From assembly GCF_016937535.1 (NCBI RefSeq), contig NZ_JAFHKK010000012.1, positions 1 to 64,000 on the forward strand: a stretch of 64,000 nucleotides of DNA, written 5' to 3'. The notes under the pieces were generated by a model. It worked only from the letters and a program-made list of their open reading frames with translations. It had not been told where the DNA came from and made no database searches. Of this stretch, positions 54,271-63,886 are shown piece after piece (position 1 is the first letter of the stretch; every line of letters starts with the position of its first letter). The DNA is from Sulfurospirillum tamanense. Its GTDB lineage: Bacteria; Campylobacterota; Campylobacteria; Campylobacterales; Campylobacteraceae. The position numbers and the translations under genes were made by a program.

Positions 54271-54996
54271 ATGCAAATCGGATCACTTACTAACACGTTC
54301 ACCTCCACGGTGATGAATCAGCACAAAACCAACACAGAAGACACCCTAGCAAAAATCGCGGCAACGCGAGAACTAAGCGGCAAAGACGGGGCCAATCTCA
54401 TTAACGCCAACATGCTCAACTCCCAGCTTGCCACCATGACCCAACAAGTCCAAAACGAAAACGCGACTATCGGGATGCTTCAAGTGGCCGATGGTGCGCT
54501 CAAAGGGGTGCAAGCAGGGGCAGAGCGCCTCAACGAACTCTCCGTCGCGTACAATAACGCCGCTTTGGGAAGTGACCAAAGAGCGATGCTAGAGCAAGAA
54601 TTCAACACCACGCGCGATGCCATGAGTGACATGATGAATCAAACCACCTTTAACGGACAAGCTCTTTTTGGAAACGCGTCTGCTTTGGGGCTTGGCGAGG
54701 TCAGCATGGGAGAGGTTGCCATTGACAACCAAGAAAGCATCGAAGGGTTGCGAGAGCAAGTGAGCGGATTGTTCTCAGATGTGGGCAGTGCGAGCCAAGG
54801 GGCACAAGTAGCGGTGAATAATTTACTTGCAGGCATCAGCAGCACCGCATCAAGCTACGCGCAAGTTTCTGAGACACCCCTAAGCCAAAAGCTCAATGAG
54901 CTTAGCCAAAGTCAAACGGGACTTACCGCTTCGGCGATGGCCCAATCCCACAACATGGCCATTTTGCAACAGCAAATGACCATGTTGCTAGGGTAA
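54271..54996 (+). CDS. flaC: FlaC-type short flagellin-like protein
   Basis: 241 residues, a short flagellin-family protein without the large variable domain. N-terminal half follows D0/D1 (LAKIAATRELSGKDGANLINANML, LQVADGALKGVQAGAERLNEL, GSDQRAMLEQEF) and the C-terminal end ALNS-like LQQQMTMLLG. Fits C. jejuni FlaC (249 aa), including the VAIDNQESIEGLREQ stretch, which is secreted through the flagellar apparatus. Strong ribosome site AAGGAGG. Divergent from pseB. Confidence 0.88.
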   Translation: MQIGSLTNTFTSTVMNQHKTNTEDTLAKIAATRELSGKDGANLINANMLNSQLATMTQQVQNENATIGMLQVADGALKGVQAGAERLNELSVAYNNAALGSDQRAMLEQEFNTTRDAMSDMMNQTTFNGQALFGNASALGLGEVSMGEVAIDNQESIEGLREQVSGLFSDVGSASQGAQVAVNNLLAGISSTASSYAQVSETPLSQKLNELSQSQTGLTASAMAQSHNMAILQQQMTMLLG

Positions 54997-54999
54997 AAA

Positions 55000-55560
55000 T
55001 TACCTCAAAATACGAGGCAGGGTGATGCCAGTTTGTCCTTGGTACTTGCCCGCCTTGTCCTTATACGTCGTTTCACACGGTTCGTCCCCTTCCAAAAAGA
55101 GCACTTGCGCGATGCCTTCGTTAGCATAAATCTTCGCAGGTAACGGTGTAGTATTAGAAATCTCGATGGTAATATGCCCTTCAAAATCAGGCTCAAAAGG
55201 CGTGACATTAACGATGATGCCACATCTGGCGTAGGTGCTTTTTCCTAGACAAATGGCGAGCACATTGCGGGGAATGCGAAAGTACTCCACTGTGCGTGCA
55301 AGAGCAAAGGAGTTGGGAGGCACGATGCACACATCCCCTTCAAAATCCACCACGTTTTGGGCATCAAAGTGCTTGGGGTCTACCACTGTAGAGTTGACAT
55401 TGGTAAAGATTTTGAACTCGCGCCCGACGCGGATGTCGTATCCGTAACTGCTCACACCGTAGCTAACGACGTTTTTTCCTACCTGTTCTTCGCAAAACGG
55501 TTCTATCATTTTTTCCTCAAGTGACTTCTTTCGAATCCAGCTGTCGGCTTTCAAACCCAT
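55000..55560 (-). CDS. dcd: dCTP deaminase
   Basis: 186 residues from ATG 55560, with AAGGAT upstream. Converts dCTP to dUTP for thymidylate synthesis. [46 protein letters not shown] in overlapping pieces, [10 protein letters not shown]-like [13 protein letters not shown], and GKYQGQTGI. Full length. Converges on flaC with a 3-base gap. dcd lies beside pseB in C. jejuni too. Confidence 0.95.
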   Translation of the reverse strand: MGLKADSWIRKKSLEEKMIEPFCEEQVGKNVVSYGVSSYGYDIRVGREFKIFTNVNSTVVDPKHFDAQNVVDFEGDVCIVPPNSFALARTVEYFRIPRNVLAICLGKSTYARCGIIVNVTPFEPDFEGHITIEISNTTPLPAKIYANEGIAQVLFLEGDEPCETTYKDKAGKYQGQTGITLPRILR

Positions 55561-55595
55561 GGGTATCCTTAAGTGCAAGTTAGTTGAATATGTGG

Positions 55596-55602
55596 TATTA
55601 TA
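55596..55602. promoter_or_regulatory. Overlapping divergent -10 elements for accB and dcd
   Basis: TATTAT (55596-55601) reads to the right for accB (start 55669) while TATAAT (55602-55597) reads to the left for dcd (start 55560). The two promoters share the same bases, so only one polymerase can bind at a time. Confidence 0.45.
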
Positions 55603-55668
55603 ACACAAAATTGTGCCGCCAAAAATCCTTCAAAGCGGTTCAAAACCCTCACATTTAGGAGCCTCCTT

Positions 55669-56115
55669 ATGAAGAAACAAGACATCAAAGATTTGATGAA
55701 ATTTTTTGATAGTACTGGAATTACCCGTTTACATGTAAAAGAAAATGATTTTGAAATCGAAATCGAAAAAAAAGGCGAAATCACCACTGTTGTGTCTGCC
55801 GCCCCTGTTTCACAAGTTGCTCCCAAGGAAGTTTCTGTTTCCGCACCACAAGCCGCACCTGTTCCTTGCAGTGAGGGCCCAAGCATCAAATCTCCTATGG
55901 TGGGGACTTTCTACCAAGCTCCAGCTCCAGATGCGGCACCTTTTGTTAAAGTAGGGCAAGTGGTCAGAAAAGGACAAGCCATTGGCATCATCGAAGCCAT
56001 GAAAATCATGAATGAAATCGAAGCAGATTTTGATTGTAAAGTTGTTAGCATTTTAGTGGAAGATGGACAGCCGGTAGAGTTTGATATGCCGTTGTTTAGT
56101 GTGGAGAAATTGTAA
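55669..56115 (+). CDS. accB: Biotin carboxyl carrier protein of acetyl-CoA carboxylase
   Basis: 148 residues. N-terminal part MKKQDIKDLMKFFDSTGITRLHVKENDFEIEIEK, a short linker rich in Ala, Pro and Val (about 40-70), and the biotinyl domain about 75-148 with biotinylated Lys112 in EAMKIMNE. The palindrome at 55729 codes RLHVKE in the conserved N-terminal region. Its stop overlaps the accC start by one base. Confidence 0.95.
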   Translation: MKKQDIKDLMKFFDSTGITRLHVKENDFEIEIEKKGEITTVVSAAPVSQVAPKEVSVSAPQAAPVPCSEGPSIKSPMVGTFYQAPAPDAAPFVKVGQVVRKGQAIGIIEAMKIMNEIEADFDCKVVSILVEDGQPVEFDMPLFSVEKL

Positions 56116-57446
56116 TGAAGATCGAAAAGATCCTTGTTGCCAATCGCGGTGAAATCGCCCTTCGCGCGATTCGCACCATTCAAGAAATGGGCAAACAAGC
56201 TATTGCGGTATACTCCACAGCGGACAAAGATGCACTGTATCTAAAGTATGCTGATGCGTCTATTTGCATTGGTGGCCCAAAGTCGGCCCAAAGCTACTTG
56301 AGCATTCCCTCCATCATCACGGCTGCTGAAATCAGTGAATGCGATGCGATTTTCCCCGGATACGGCTTTTTGAGTGAAAACCAAAGCTTTGTGGAAATTT
56401 GTGAGCACCATAAAATCAAGTTCATCGGCCCGAGTGTGGATGTGATGATGATGATGAGCGACAAGTCCAAAGCTAAAGAGGTGATGAAAAAAGCAGGCGT
56501 GCCTGTCATCCCAGGAAGCGAAGGTGCGCTTAAGAGTGTTGAGGAGGCCAGAGCATTAGCCAATGCAATGGGCTACCCTGTCATCATTAAAGCCGCCGCA
56601 GGTGGCGGTGGACGTGGTATGCGCGTCGTGCACAAAGAAGAAGACGTAGAAAAACTCTTTTTGGGTGCCGAGAGCGAAGCAGTGAGCGCCTTTGGCGATG
56701 GCACCTTGTACATGGAAAAATACATCTTAAAACCCCGCCACATCGAAGTGCAAGTCATGGGAGATAGTCACGGCAACGCCATTCACATCGGTGAGCGCGA
56801 TTGTTCGTTGCAGCGTCGCCATCAAAAACTCATCGAAGAATCTCCCGCTATTTTGCTTGATGATGAAACCCGTGCTAAGCTTCTTGCTACCGCCGTGAAA
56901 GCCACCAAAGCTATCGGTTATGAAAACGCGGGCACTTTTGAGTTTTTGGTCGATGCGGATAAAAACTTTTACTTCATGGAAATGAACACCCGTTTACAAG
57001 TGGAACATTGTGTCAGCGAAATGGTCAGTGGTTTAGACATCATTGAACTCATGATTCGTGTGGCTGAGGGTGAAGCTTTGCCTCCTCAAGAAGCCATTAC
57101 ATGTAAAGGCCATTCCATTGAGTGCCGCATTACCGCGGAAGACCCCGTGCGTTTCATCCCAAGTCCTGGAAAAATCACCACGTTCATTGCTCCTGGTGGG
57201 CGCAACGTGCGGTTAGATTCCCATGCCTATTCGGGCTATGTGGTGCCTTCGCACTATGATTCGATGATTGGAAAGCTTGTCGTGTGGGCGGAGGACCGAC
57301 CGCGCGCGATTGCTAAGATGAAACAAGCGTTAAAAGAGTTACATGTAGAAGGGATTAAGACCGTGCGAGATTTCCACCTTGCCATGATGGATAATCCTGA
57401 TTTTATCAGCAATAATTACGACACCAACTACCTCTCAACTCTTTAA
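56115..57446 (+). CDS. accC: Acetyl-CoA carboxylase, biotin carboxylase subunit
   Basis: 443 residues. ATP-grasp enzyme that carboxylates biotin on AccB. KILVANRGEIALRAIRTIQEMG, IFPGYGFLSEN, KAAAGGGGRGMRVV (glycine loop), HIEVQVMGDSHGNAIHIGERDCSLQRRHQK, EFLVDADKNFYFMEMNTRLQVEH, and GHSIECRITAEDP. Coupled to accB by one base. Palindromes at 57097 and variant 57339. Confidence 0.96.
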   Translation: MKIEKILVANRGEIALRAIRTIQEMGKQAIAVYSTADKDALYLKYADASICIGGPKSAQSYLSIPSIITAAEISECDAIFPGYGFLSENQSFVEICEHHKIKFIGPSVDVMMMMSDKSKAKEVMKKAGVPVIPGSEGALKSVEEARALANAMGYPVIIKAAAGGGGRGMRVVHKEEDVEKLFLGAESEAVSAFGDGTLYMEKYILKPRHIEVQVMGDSHGNAIHIGERDCSLQRRHQKLIEESPAILLDDETRAKLLATAVKATKAIGYENAGTFEFLVDADKNFYFMEMNTRLQVEHCVSEMVSGLDIIELMIRVAEGEALPPQEAITCKGHSIECRITAEDPVRFIPSPGKITTFIAPGGRNVRLDSHAYSGYVVPSHYDSMIGKLVVWAEDRPRAIAKMKQALKELHVEGIKTVRDFHLAMMDNPDFISNNYDTNYLSTL

Positions 57447-57461
57447 AAAAGGAGCTAGTGC

Positions 57462-58067
57462 GTGAAGATACACTCGGCGTTTGGGACAAACATTAACCAT
57501 GTTCAACAACAGCGCGTCAGTACTTCACCCACGCTCTCCCCTGCTAAAGAGGCAGCTTCTCTTGCGTCACACCAAACACCTAAAAGTATCCTAACGCACC
57601 AATTATTAAACACCCATTCAAATGAGGGATTTTTACAAGCTTTGCATCAAGGGGTGGGCACTTTAGAAAAAGAGATGAAGGGGTTGCGCGCCCTTGTAAA
57701 CATGCCTTCCTCAAAAGAAACATTTGACGCACTTCGGGAAAAAATGATGGACTTAGTAGATAATTCTCTTTATGAGAACCATTCTTTGTTTCACAGCACC
57801 TCGTCTTTATTGCTTCCTGAGGGCTCGACAGAATCCCCTTCTTTTGGCTTTTTAGAAACATTGGAATACGATGATGAAGCAGGGTTGGAAGAGGCGCTAA
57901 AGTATTTAAATGCTGCAAGCTTAAAGTTGGAAAAAGCGCTTTTTGTGAATCGCGTGACCACTTTCAATACCCTTGCTGCGCTAAGCACAGGTGGATTGGC
58001 TGATGAGAAAGGTGATGCCTATGCACACATCAGGGAGCACATAGGCACGCTACTTAAGGACGTCTAA
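57462..58067 (+). CDS. Hypothetical protein, possibly flagellum-linked
   Basis: 201 residues, GTG start with AAGGAG 7 bases upstream, 15 bases after accC. No domain recognised. N-terminal 45 residues are Ser/Thr/Gln-rich and probably disordered; the rest is helical (LHQGVGTLEKEMKGLRALVN, FDALREKMMDLVDNS, AGLEEALKYLNAASLKLEKALF). The helical layout, like flagellar filament-cap or hook-associated chaperones, is the only hint of a flagellar role and is weak. Ends converge on the SurA-like gene with 14 bases of overlap. Confidence 0.6.
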   Translation: MKIHSAFGTNINHVQQQRVSTSPTLSPAKEAASLASHQTPKSILTHQLLNTHSNEGFLQALHQGVGTLEKEMKGLRALVNMPSSKETFDALREKMMDLVDNSLYENHSLFHSTSSLLLPEGSTESPSFGFLETLEYDDEAGLEEALKYLNAASLKLEKALFVNRVTTFNTLAALSTGGLADEKGDAYAHIREHIGTLLKDV

Positions 58068-58899
58068 GGACGACAATATCTGCACTAGCTTTGAGTTTTT
58101 CAAAGTAGTTGTTAATGGCTTCTTGGCGACGCTTTTCTTCAAGGTGATTTTCGATAGCGCCTCGGGCGCGCTCAAAAGGAACCGATTCAAACCCACTTTT
58201 TTTGCTTACCAAGTACATAGCCACACCTTGATTACCTGTTGCAATGGGAGTAAATTCTCCTTCGTTTGTTTGGTTGAGGTAATAGTGCGTTCGTCCATCC
58301 AAAGAGCCTGCTTGGAGAGTTTCTTCTTTAATGGTAACGCCCGAAACAACACTCATGGGCGAAGCGATAACACGCTCTAGGGCTTCGGCATTAGGGGCTT
58401 CGTATCGGATAACTTGAAAAGTGTTTGCTTGTAGAAATTCTTCTGGATTGGCTTCGTAGTACCGTCGTACTTCCGCCCCGTCAATGGGTGCGATGGCATT
58501 GGCAAAGATGCGTTGGTAAAGCTTTTCTTGTTTGATGGCGCGCTCTAGTTCCTTTTTATAAGCTTCCAATCCCATATTCCGGCTAGCAATAAAGGCAGTA
58601 AGCTCGGTTACGCTAATCCCATTTTGTGCCGCGATACCCTCCATGCGTGATTGCACTTCAAAGGCGTTGGCACTAATGCCAAGACGTTTGATTTGAGAAT
58701 CCTCAAGTCGCTCTTGCACGAGCATGTCTAGGGCTTCCCGCAAGGAGATGTTTTTTGCCCCAGCGGCTTTATGGATTTCATACAGGGTGATGGGTTCACT
58801 GTTGACAGTGACAGAGATAGCATTGACAAGCCCAGCGTAGGAGAGAGAGCATGTCGCAACCACCGCCAAAAGGGAAAGTTTTAAAGGTTTTAGGGTCAT
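58054..58899 (-). CDS. SurA-like periplasmic chaperone (parvulin PPIase family)
   Basis: 281 residues. Signal peptide about 1-22 (LKLSLLAVVATCSLSYA). SurA_N-like chaperone domain: ISVTVNSEPITLYEIHKA, LREALDMLVQERLEDSQIKRLGI, then a helical lobe and a PpiC-like segment about 150-240 (FQVIRYEAPNAEALER, GSLDGRTHYYL). Matches the C. jejuni Peb4-type/Cj1289 chaperone in size and in position beside gltX. Helps outer-membrane proteins fold. The isomerase active-site residues are not clear, so catalysis is uncertain. Confidence 0.83.
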   Translation of the reverse strand: MTLKPLKLSLLAVVATCSLSYAGLVNAISVTVNSEPITLYEIHKAAGAKNISLREALDMLVQERLEDSQIKRLGISANAFEVQSRMEGIAAQNGISVTELTAFIASRNMGLEAYKKELERAIKQEKLYQRIFANAIAPIDGAEVRRYYEANPEEFLQANTFQVIRYEAPNAEALERVIASPMSVVSGVTIKEETLQAGSLDGRTHYYLNQTNEGEFTPIATGNQGVAMYLVSKKSGFESVPFERARGAIENHLEEKRRQEAINNYFEKLKASADIVVLRRP

Positions 58900-59061
58900 G
58901 GGAATTATCCTTTATTTAAGTAAGAAGTCAATATAATTTAAACTCAAACAAGCTTTAATCATAGCATTAAAACAATTGAATTTAACTAAAATCTTTCGCC
59001 CCAGTGTGAATGTTTTTGTAAAATCCCTATGATTGACATGCTTACATGTAAAAGGAAAATA

Positions 59062-60462
59062 ATGGTTGTAACGCGGTTTGCCCCTTCTCCGACAGGTTAT
59101 TTGCATATTGGTGGGTTGCGCACAGCGCTGTATTCGTACTTGTGGGCGCGACGTATGGGTGGGAAATTTCTCCTCCGTATCGAAGATACTGATCAAAAGC
59201 GCAATTCTGTTGAGGCGGCACAAGCCATTGAAGAGGCTTTTGCGTGGTGCGGGATGGAGCATGATAGTGAAGTAGTGTATCAGTCTTCACGCATGGCTAT
59301 TTACCAAGAACACATCCAGAAACTTTTGGATGGGGGAAAGGCGTATTATTGCTACATGTCCAAAGAAGAGCTTGATGCCCTCAGGGAAGACCAAACTGCC
59401 CGTAAAGAACGTCCTAAATACGACGGGAGATACCGTGATTTTACAGGTACGCCTCCTGAGGGGATTGCTCCAGTAGTGCGCATCAAAGCGCCGTTTGAGG
59501 GGGAAATTCGCTTCCACGATGGCGTAAAAGGCGACATGCGGTTTCAAGCAGCGGACATCTTGGATGATTTCATCATCGCGCGCAGTGATGGCACGCCTAC
59601 GTACAATTTTGTTGTCGCAGTGGATGACGCACTGATGGGCGTAAATCATGTGATTCGCGGGGACGACCACCTCTCCAACACACCCAAACAAATTATCATT
59701 TATGAAGCACTGGGATTTGATGTGCCAAAGTTTTTTCACGTCCCAATGATTCTTAATGCAAGTGGCAAAAAACTCTCCAAGCGTGACGGGGCGACGGACG
59801 TGATGGAATACCCTAAAATGGGTTACTTAAAAGAGGCGTTATTAAACTTTTTGGTACGCCTTGGATGGAGCCATGGAGACCAAGAGATTTTTTCTATGGA
59901 AGAGATGAGGACGTTGTTTGACCCCAATACTATTAACGCCTCTGCTTCAGCTTTTAATGCCCAAAAGCTTGATTGGCTTAATGCCCATTATATTAAAACA
60001 CTGCCCCATGAGGCACTTGTAAAAGAGCTAAAGCGTTTTGATGTAGACGTAAGCGCGCACCCTCAGCAAATTTTATTAATTGACGCGTTGCGTGAGCGCG
60101 CAAAAACCCTTGTGGAGCTTGCCGCAGGTGTGCGTACAATCATTGAAGCACCTAAGGCTTACGATGAAAAAGCGGTCAGTAAGTTCATGTCTCCCGAGAC
60201 ATTGGAGCTTTTGGAGCTGTTTTGTGCGGCCATTCAAACACAAGAGGAACCAACGTGTGTTGAAGATTTTGAAGGGGTGGCCAAAACCCTTTTGGAAGCG
60301 CACGGCGTGGGACTTGGGAAGCTAGCCCAGCCTATTCGCATTAGCTTAGTAGGAAGTGCTGTAAGCCCCTCGGTGTTTCACGTCATGGCAGTGCTTGGAC
60401 AAGAAGAAAGTGTTGCACGCATGAAGAGATTTATCACATTTTATAAGGAGTCAGGCAAATGA
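59062..60462 (+). CDS. gltX: Glutamyl-tRNA synthetase
   Basis: 466 residues from ATG 59062; AAAAGGA upstream is spaced for it and overlaps the right arm of a palindrome (59042-59051), while upstream ATGs are not. Class I synthetase: RFAPSPTGYLHIGGLRTALY (HIGH motif), VIRGDDHLSNTP, and KLSKRDGAT (KMSKS motif). Campylobacterota usually carry two GltX-type enzymes, one of which may charge tRNA-Gln; which one this is cannot be decided. ATGA overlap with malic enzyme. Confidence 0.94.
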   Translation: MVVTRFAPSPTGYLHIGGLRTALYSYLWARRMGGKFLLRIEDTDQKRNSVEAAQAIEEAFAWCGMEHDSEVVYQSSRMAIYQEHIQKLLDGGKAYYCYMSKEELDALREDQTARKERPKYDGRYRDFTGTPPEGIAPVVRIKAPFEGEIRFHDGVKGDMRFQAADILDDFIIARSDGTPTYNFVVAVDDALMGVNHVIRGDDHLSNTPKQIIIYEALGFDVPKFFHVPMILNASGKKLSKRDGATDVMEYPKMGYLKEALLNFLVRLGWSHGDQEIFSMEEMRTLFDPNTINASASAFNAQKLDWLNAHYIKTLPHEALVKELKRFDVDVSAHPQQILLIDALRERAKTLVELAAGVRTIIEAPKAYDEKAVSKFMSPETLELLELFCAAIQTQEEPTCVEDFEGVAKTLLEAHGVGLGKLAQPIRISLVGSAVSPSVFHVMAVLGQEESVARMKRFITFYKESGK

Positions 60463-61721
60463 GTAAAACGGGTAAAGTTGAACGCGAAGAAGCGTTAGAA
60501 TACCACCTCGGTGGCAAAATTGGCATCGAGGTAACCAAGCCTTGTGTAACCCAGCGCGACCTTTCAACGGCTTATAGTCCTGGTGTTGCATTTCCTTGCT
60601 TGGAAATTGAAAGAGACCCTAAGCTCGCTTATGAATACACAGGAAAAGGCAATCTTGTGGGTGTTATTAGCGACGGTACGGCAGTGCTCGGTCTTGGTGA
60701 CATTGGCGCACTTGCCAGCAAGCCTGTTATGGAAGGTAAAGCGGTTTTGTTTAAAAAATTTGCAGGCGTGAATGCGTATGATATTGAAATCAACGAAAAA
60801 GACCCTGATAAATTTGTCGACATTTGTGTGGCAATTTCTGAAACATTTGGGGGCATTAACCTTGAAGATATTAGCGGTCCTCGCTGTTTTGAGATTGAGC
60901 AAAAGCTTCAAGAGCGCGTAAACATTCCTGTGATGCACGATGACCAACACGGCACGGCTATCATTTCTAGTGCGGGTTTACTTAATGCTCTTGAGATTAC
61001 AGGCAAAAAAATCGAAGCGATTAAAATCGTCGTTATTGGTGCGGGTGCTGCGGGTGTAGCGTGTGCGAAAATGTACAAAGCCATGGGTGCAAAAAATGTC
61101 ATCGTGCTAGACTCCAAGGGCGTTATTAACCATAAACGCGAAGGCCTAGACCGTGTCAAGCAAGAGCTTGTAACTCAAACCGACGAAGAAACGCTAGAGG
61201 AGGCTATGAAAGGTGCAGACATGGTGCTTGGCTTAAGCAAGGCGGGCATATTGACCCCTGAAATGATTGGTTCTATGAATGCAGACCCTATTATTTTTGC
61301 TTGCGCGAATCCAACACCTGAAATTCTTCCTGAAGAAGTAGCAGCGGTGCGCAGTGATGCCATCATGGGGACTGGCCGAAGCGATTATCCCAACCAAATC
61401 AACAACGTACTTGGTTTCCCCTTTATTTTCCGCGGTGCCCTTGATGTACGTGCGTCCAAGATTACCGAAAGCATGAAGCTTGCGGCTGCAAAAGCACTAG
61501 CGGCATTAGCAAAAGAAGACGTGCCAGAATCTATTAAAAAAACTTACGGTCGCGAAGAGATGAGTTTTGGGCGTGATTATGTTATTCCTACCCCTTTTGA
61601 TAAGCGTGTGTATGTGTGGGTTTCAGCGGCTGTGGCGCAAGCAGCATGGGAACATAAAGTGGCCAATGTCGAGAGCTTTGATGTTGAAAAGTATAAAGAA
61701 GAGCTAGAAGCTCGCATTTAA
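60459..61721 (+). CDS. Malic enzyme (malate dehydrogenase, decarboxylating)
   Basis: 420 residues. Oxidises malate to pyruvate and CO2 with NAD(P)+. CVTQRDLSTAYSPGVAFPC, VGVISDGTAVLGLGDIGALAS, GVNAYDIEINEKDPD, VMHDDQHGTAIISSAGLLNAL (metal and substrate), VVIGAGAAGVACAKMY (dinucleotide loop), and FACANPTPEI. Coupled to gltX by an ATGA overlap; followed by upp after 8 bases. Cofactor preference not determined. Confidence 0.95.
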   Translation: MSKTGKVEREEALEYHLGGKIGIEVTKPCVTQRDLSTAYSPGVAFPCLEIERDPKLAYEYTGKGNLVGVISDGTAVLGLGDIGALASKPVMEGKAVLFKKFAGVNAYDIEINEKDPDKFVDICVAISETFGGINLEDISGPRCFEIEQKLQERVNIPVMHDDQHGTAIISSAGLLNALEITGKKIEAIKIVVIGAGAAGVACAKMYKAMGAKNVIVLDSKGVINHKREGLDRVKQELVTQTDEETLEEAMKGADMVLGLSKAGILTPEMIGSMNADPIIFACANPTPEILPEEVAAVRSDAIMGTGRSDYPNQINNVLGFPFIFRGALDVRASKITESMKLAAAKALAALAKEDVPESIKKTYGREEMSFGRDYVIPTPFDKRVYVWVSAAVAQAAWEHKVANVESFDVEKYKEELEARI

Positions 61722-61729
61722 GGAGTCAT

Positions 61730-62359
61730 ATGCAAAACGTTCATGTCATCAACCACCCACTGATTGAGCACAAACTTGCTATTTTGAGGGACAGTAAAAC
61801 AGAGCCGTTTCACTTTCGTTTGCTAGTGGATGAGATTTCGTACCTCATGCTTTTTGAGGCAACCCGAGATTTACCCCTTAAGCCCGTGGAGGTGCAAACG
61901 CCTGTGGCGGTAGCAAAAGCCCAAAAACTTGCCACCAGTGTGATGATTTGTCCGATTTTGCGCGCAGCCCTTGGAATGCTGGATGGTATTTTTAAACTCA
62001 TTCCGGATGCGAGCGTTGGGTTTTTAGGCTTTCAACGCAACGAAACAACCTTGGAGGCGGAGTTTTATTATGCGAAACTTCCTGCCGACCATGCTTCGCG
62101 TACGGCCATCATCATCGATCCCATGTTTGCTACAGGAGGCACTGCCATAGATGCGGTGAATTTTTTGAAAGCCAAAGGCGTCAAAGACATTCGGTTTTTG
62201 GCCCTTGTCTCAGCGCCTGAGGGGCTCAATAAATTTGCAGCAGTCCATCCTGACGTGCCAGTATACACGGCGTGTATTGATGAAAAATTAAATGAAAACG
62301 GTTATATTGTACCAGGACTTGGAGACGCAGGAGACCGTGTGTTTAATACGGGGAATTAG
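61730..62359 (+). CDS. upp: Uracil phosphoribosyltransferase
   Basis: 209 residues, uracil salvage with PRPP. NVHVINHPLIEHKLAILRD start, LLVDEISYLMLFEATRDLPL, RAALGMLDGI, and the PRPP loop in IIIDPMFATGGTAIDAV, then PGLGDAGDRVFNTGN. Full length. Last gene of the gltX-malic enzyme-upp unit; the transporter for its substrate, UraA, is elsewhere in the window. A palindrome begins two bases after the stop codon. Confidence 0.96.
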   Translation: MQNVHVINHPLIEHKLAILRDSKTEPFHFRLLVDEISYLMLFEATRDLPLKPVEVQTPVAVAKAQKLATSVMICPILRAALGMLDGIFKLIPDASVGFLGFQRNETTLEAEFYYAKLPADHASRTAIIIDPMFATGGTAIDAVNFLKAKGVKDIRFLALVSAPEGLNKFAAVHPDVPVYTACIDEKLNENGYIVPGLGDAGDRVFNTGN

Positions 62360-62380
62360 CTTTACATGTAAAGAAAAAAC

Positions 62381-62426
62381 CGACGCACCCCAACACGAAA
62401 AACGTGCTTAGGCAAGGGGTGTGTCG
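62381..62426. terminator. Hairpin after upp
   Basis: Outer stem CGACGCACCCC (62381-62391) pairs with GGGGTGTGTCG (62416-62426) with one G-T wobble; an inner CACG/CGTG stem (62394-62397, 62403-62406) closes a 5-base loop. No long T-run follows, so it may terminate imperfectly or act from either strand for upp and convergent gdhA. Confidence 0.55.
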
Positions 62427-62521
62427 AAATCTCATTAGGCAAATGATGGTAGAAGTGTAGCGCATTTGCATGACAAAAAAATGAACTAAAGTCCACAAAA
62501 CCTTTTTTGAAATCTGTTTTA

Positions 62522-63886
62522 CTAAATTGCCCCTTGATCAATCATTGCATCGGCCACCTTACGGAATCCTGCAATATTGGCGCCCATGACCAAATTTCCT
62601 TCCTCTCCAAATTCTTGAGACGTTGCATAGGAAGTGTTAAAAATGGAACGCATGATGCAGTGGAGTTTGCTGTCCACTTCGGCAAAACTCCAACTTTGCA
62701 TACTGGCATTTTGACTCATTTCCAGTTGCGAGGTAGCAACTCCGCCTGCATTGGCTGCCTTGGCGGGCCCATAAAGAATCTCTTTGTGGGCAATGATAAA
62801 ATCCATCGCCTCCATTGTAGTAGGCATGTTGGCACCTTCGCAAATAAGGCGACACCCATTAGCATAAAGGGTTTGGACATCTTCAAGATTCATTTCATTT
62901 TGCGTAGCGCTTGGAAAAGCGGCGTCACAAGGGATGCTCCACACGCCGTTGCACTCTTTTTTGTATTGGTGGCAAGGAATATACCGTGCATTGGGATGGA
63001 CGCGCACGTATTCACTTAGAGACTCACGCTGTATCTCTTTTATCAATTTAAGGGTGTCAAGATCAATGCCGTTTTTGTCATAAACCATTCCGCGCGAATC
63101 GCTACATGTAACGGGCAATGCTTCCATGGAATAAAGCTTTTGGATGGTGTAAATTGCTACATTTCCTGCCCCTGAAACAGTACATACTTTACCTTTAAGG
63201 CTCTCTCCATTTTTGTTTAACATCTCCTCGGCAAAGTACACGGAGCCAAACCCCGTGGCTTCTTTGCGCACCAAAGACCCACCCCAGTTTAACCCTTTGC
63301 CTGTTAGCACTCCTTCAAAATTTCCCGTCAGCCGCTTATACTGACCAAACATGTAGCCCAGTTCGCGCGCACCCACGCCGATGTCGCCCGCAGGGATGTC
63401 TTTGGTCTCGCCGATGTGCTTGTAGAGTTCACTCATAAAGGCTTGGCAAAACTTCATGATTTCGTTGTCGCTTTTGCCTTTGGGGTCAAAGTTGCTTCCC
63501 CCTTTGCCTCCGCCAATGTTAAGGCCCGTGAGGGAGTTTTTAAAAATCTGTTCGAAGCCCAGAAACTTGATGATGCCTAGATTGACCGACGGGTGAAACC
63601 GCAACCCTCCCTTGTACGGCCCAATGGCAGAGTTAAACTGCACGCGGTAGCCGATGTTGGTGCGGTACACGCCCGCGTCATCCACCCACACCACGCGAAA
63701 AATAATCGTGCGCTCAGGCACAACAATGCGGTCGATGATGTTGTATTTATCATATTTAGGTTCGGCTTGCAAAAGGGGTGCCAAAGAGCGCAAAACCTCT
63801 TCGGCGGCTTGGTAAAATTCGGTCTGACCAGGTGTGGCGTCTTGGATGCGTTCTAGTACGGTGTCAATATAGCGAGTGACAGACAT
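62522..63886 (-). CDS. gdhA: NADP-specific glutamate dehydrogenase
   Basis: 454 residues, hexameric Glu/Leu/Phe/Val dehydrogenase family. Reductive amination of 2-oxoglutarate for ammonia assimilation. GPYKGGLRFHPSVN, GGGKGGSNFDPKGKSDNEIMKFCQAFM in overlapping parts, PAGDIGVGARELGYMFGQYK, TGKGLNWGGSLVRKEATGFG, and TVSGAGNVAIYT (NADP loop). Length and motifs match type I GdhA. A one-mismatch palindrome at 63102 codes for VTCSD. Confidence 0.95.
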   Translation of the reverse strand: MSVTRYIDTVLERIQDATPGQTEFYQAAEEVLRSLAPLLQAEPKYDKYNIIDRIVVPERTIIFRVVWVDDAGVYRTNIGYRVQFNSAIGPYKGGLRFHPSVNLGIIKFLGFEQIFKNSLTGLNIGGGKGGSNFDPKGKSDNEIMKFCQAFMSELYKHIGETKDIPAGDIGVGARELGYMFGQYKRLTGNFEGVLTGKGLNWGGSLVRKEATGFGSVYFAEEMLNKNGESLKGKVCTVSGAGNVAIYTIQKLYSMEALPVTCSDSRGMVYDKNGIDLDTLKLIKEIQRESLSEYVRVHPNARYIPCHQYKKECNGVWSIPCDAAFPSATQNEMNLEDVQTLYANGCRLICEGANMPTTMEAMDFIIAHKEILYGPAKAANAGGVATSQLEMSQNASMQSWSFAEVDSKLHCIMRSIFNTSYATSQEFGEEGNLVMGANIAGFRKVADAMIDQGAI

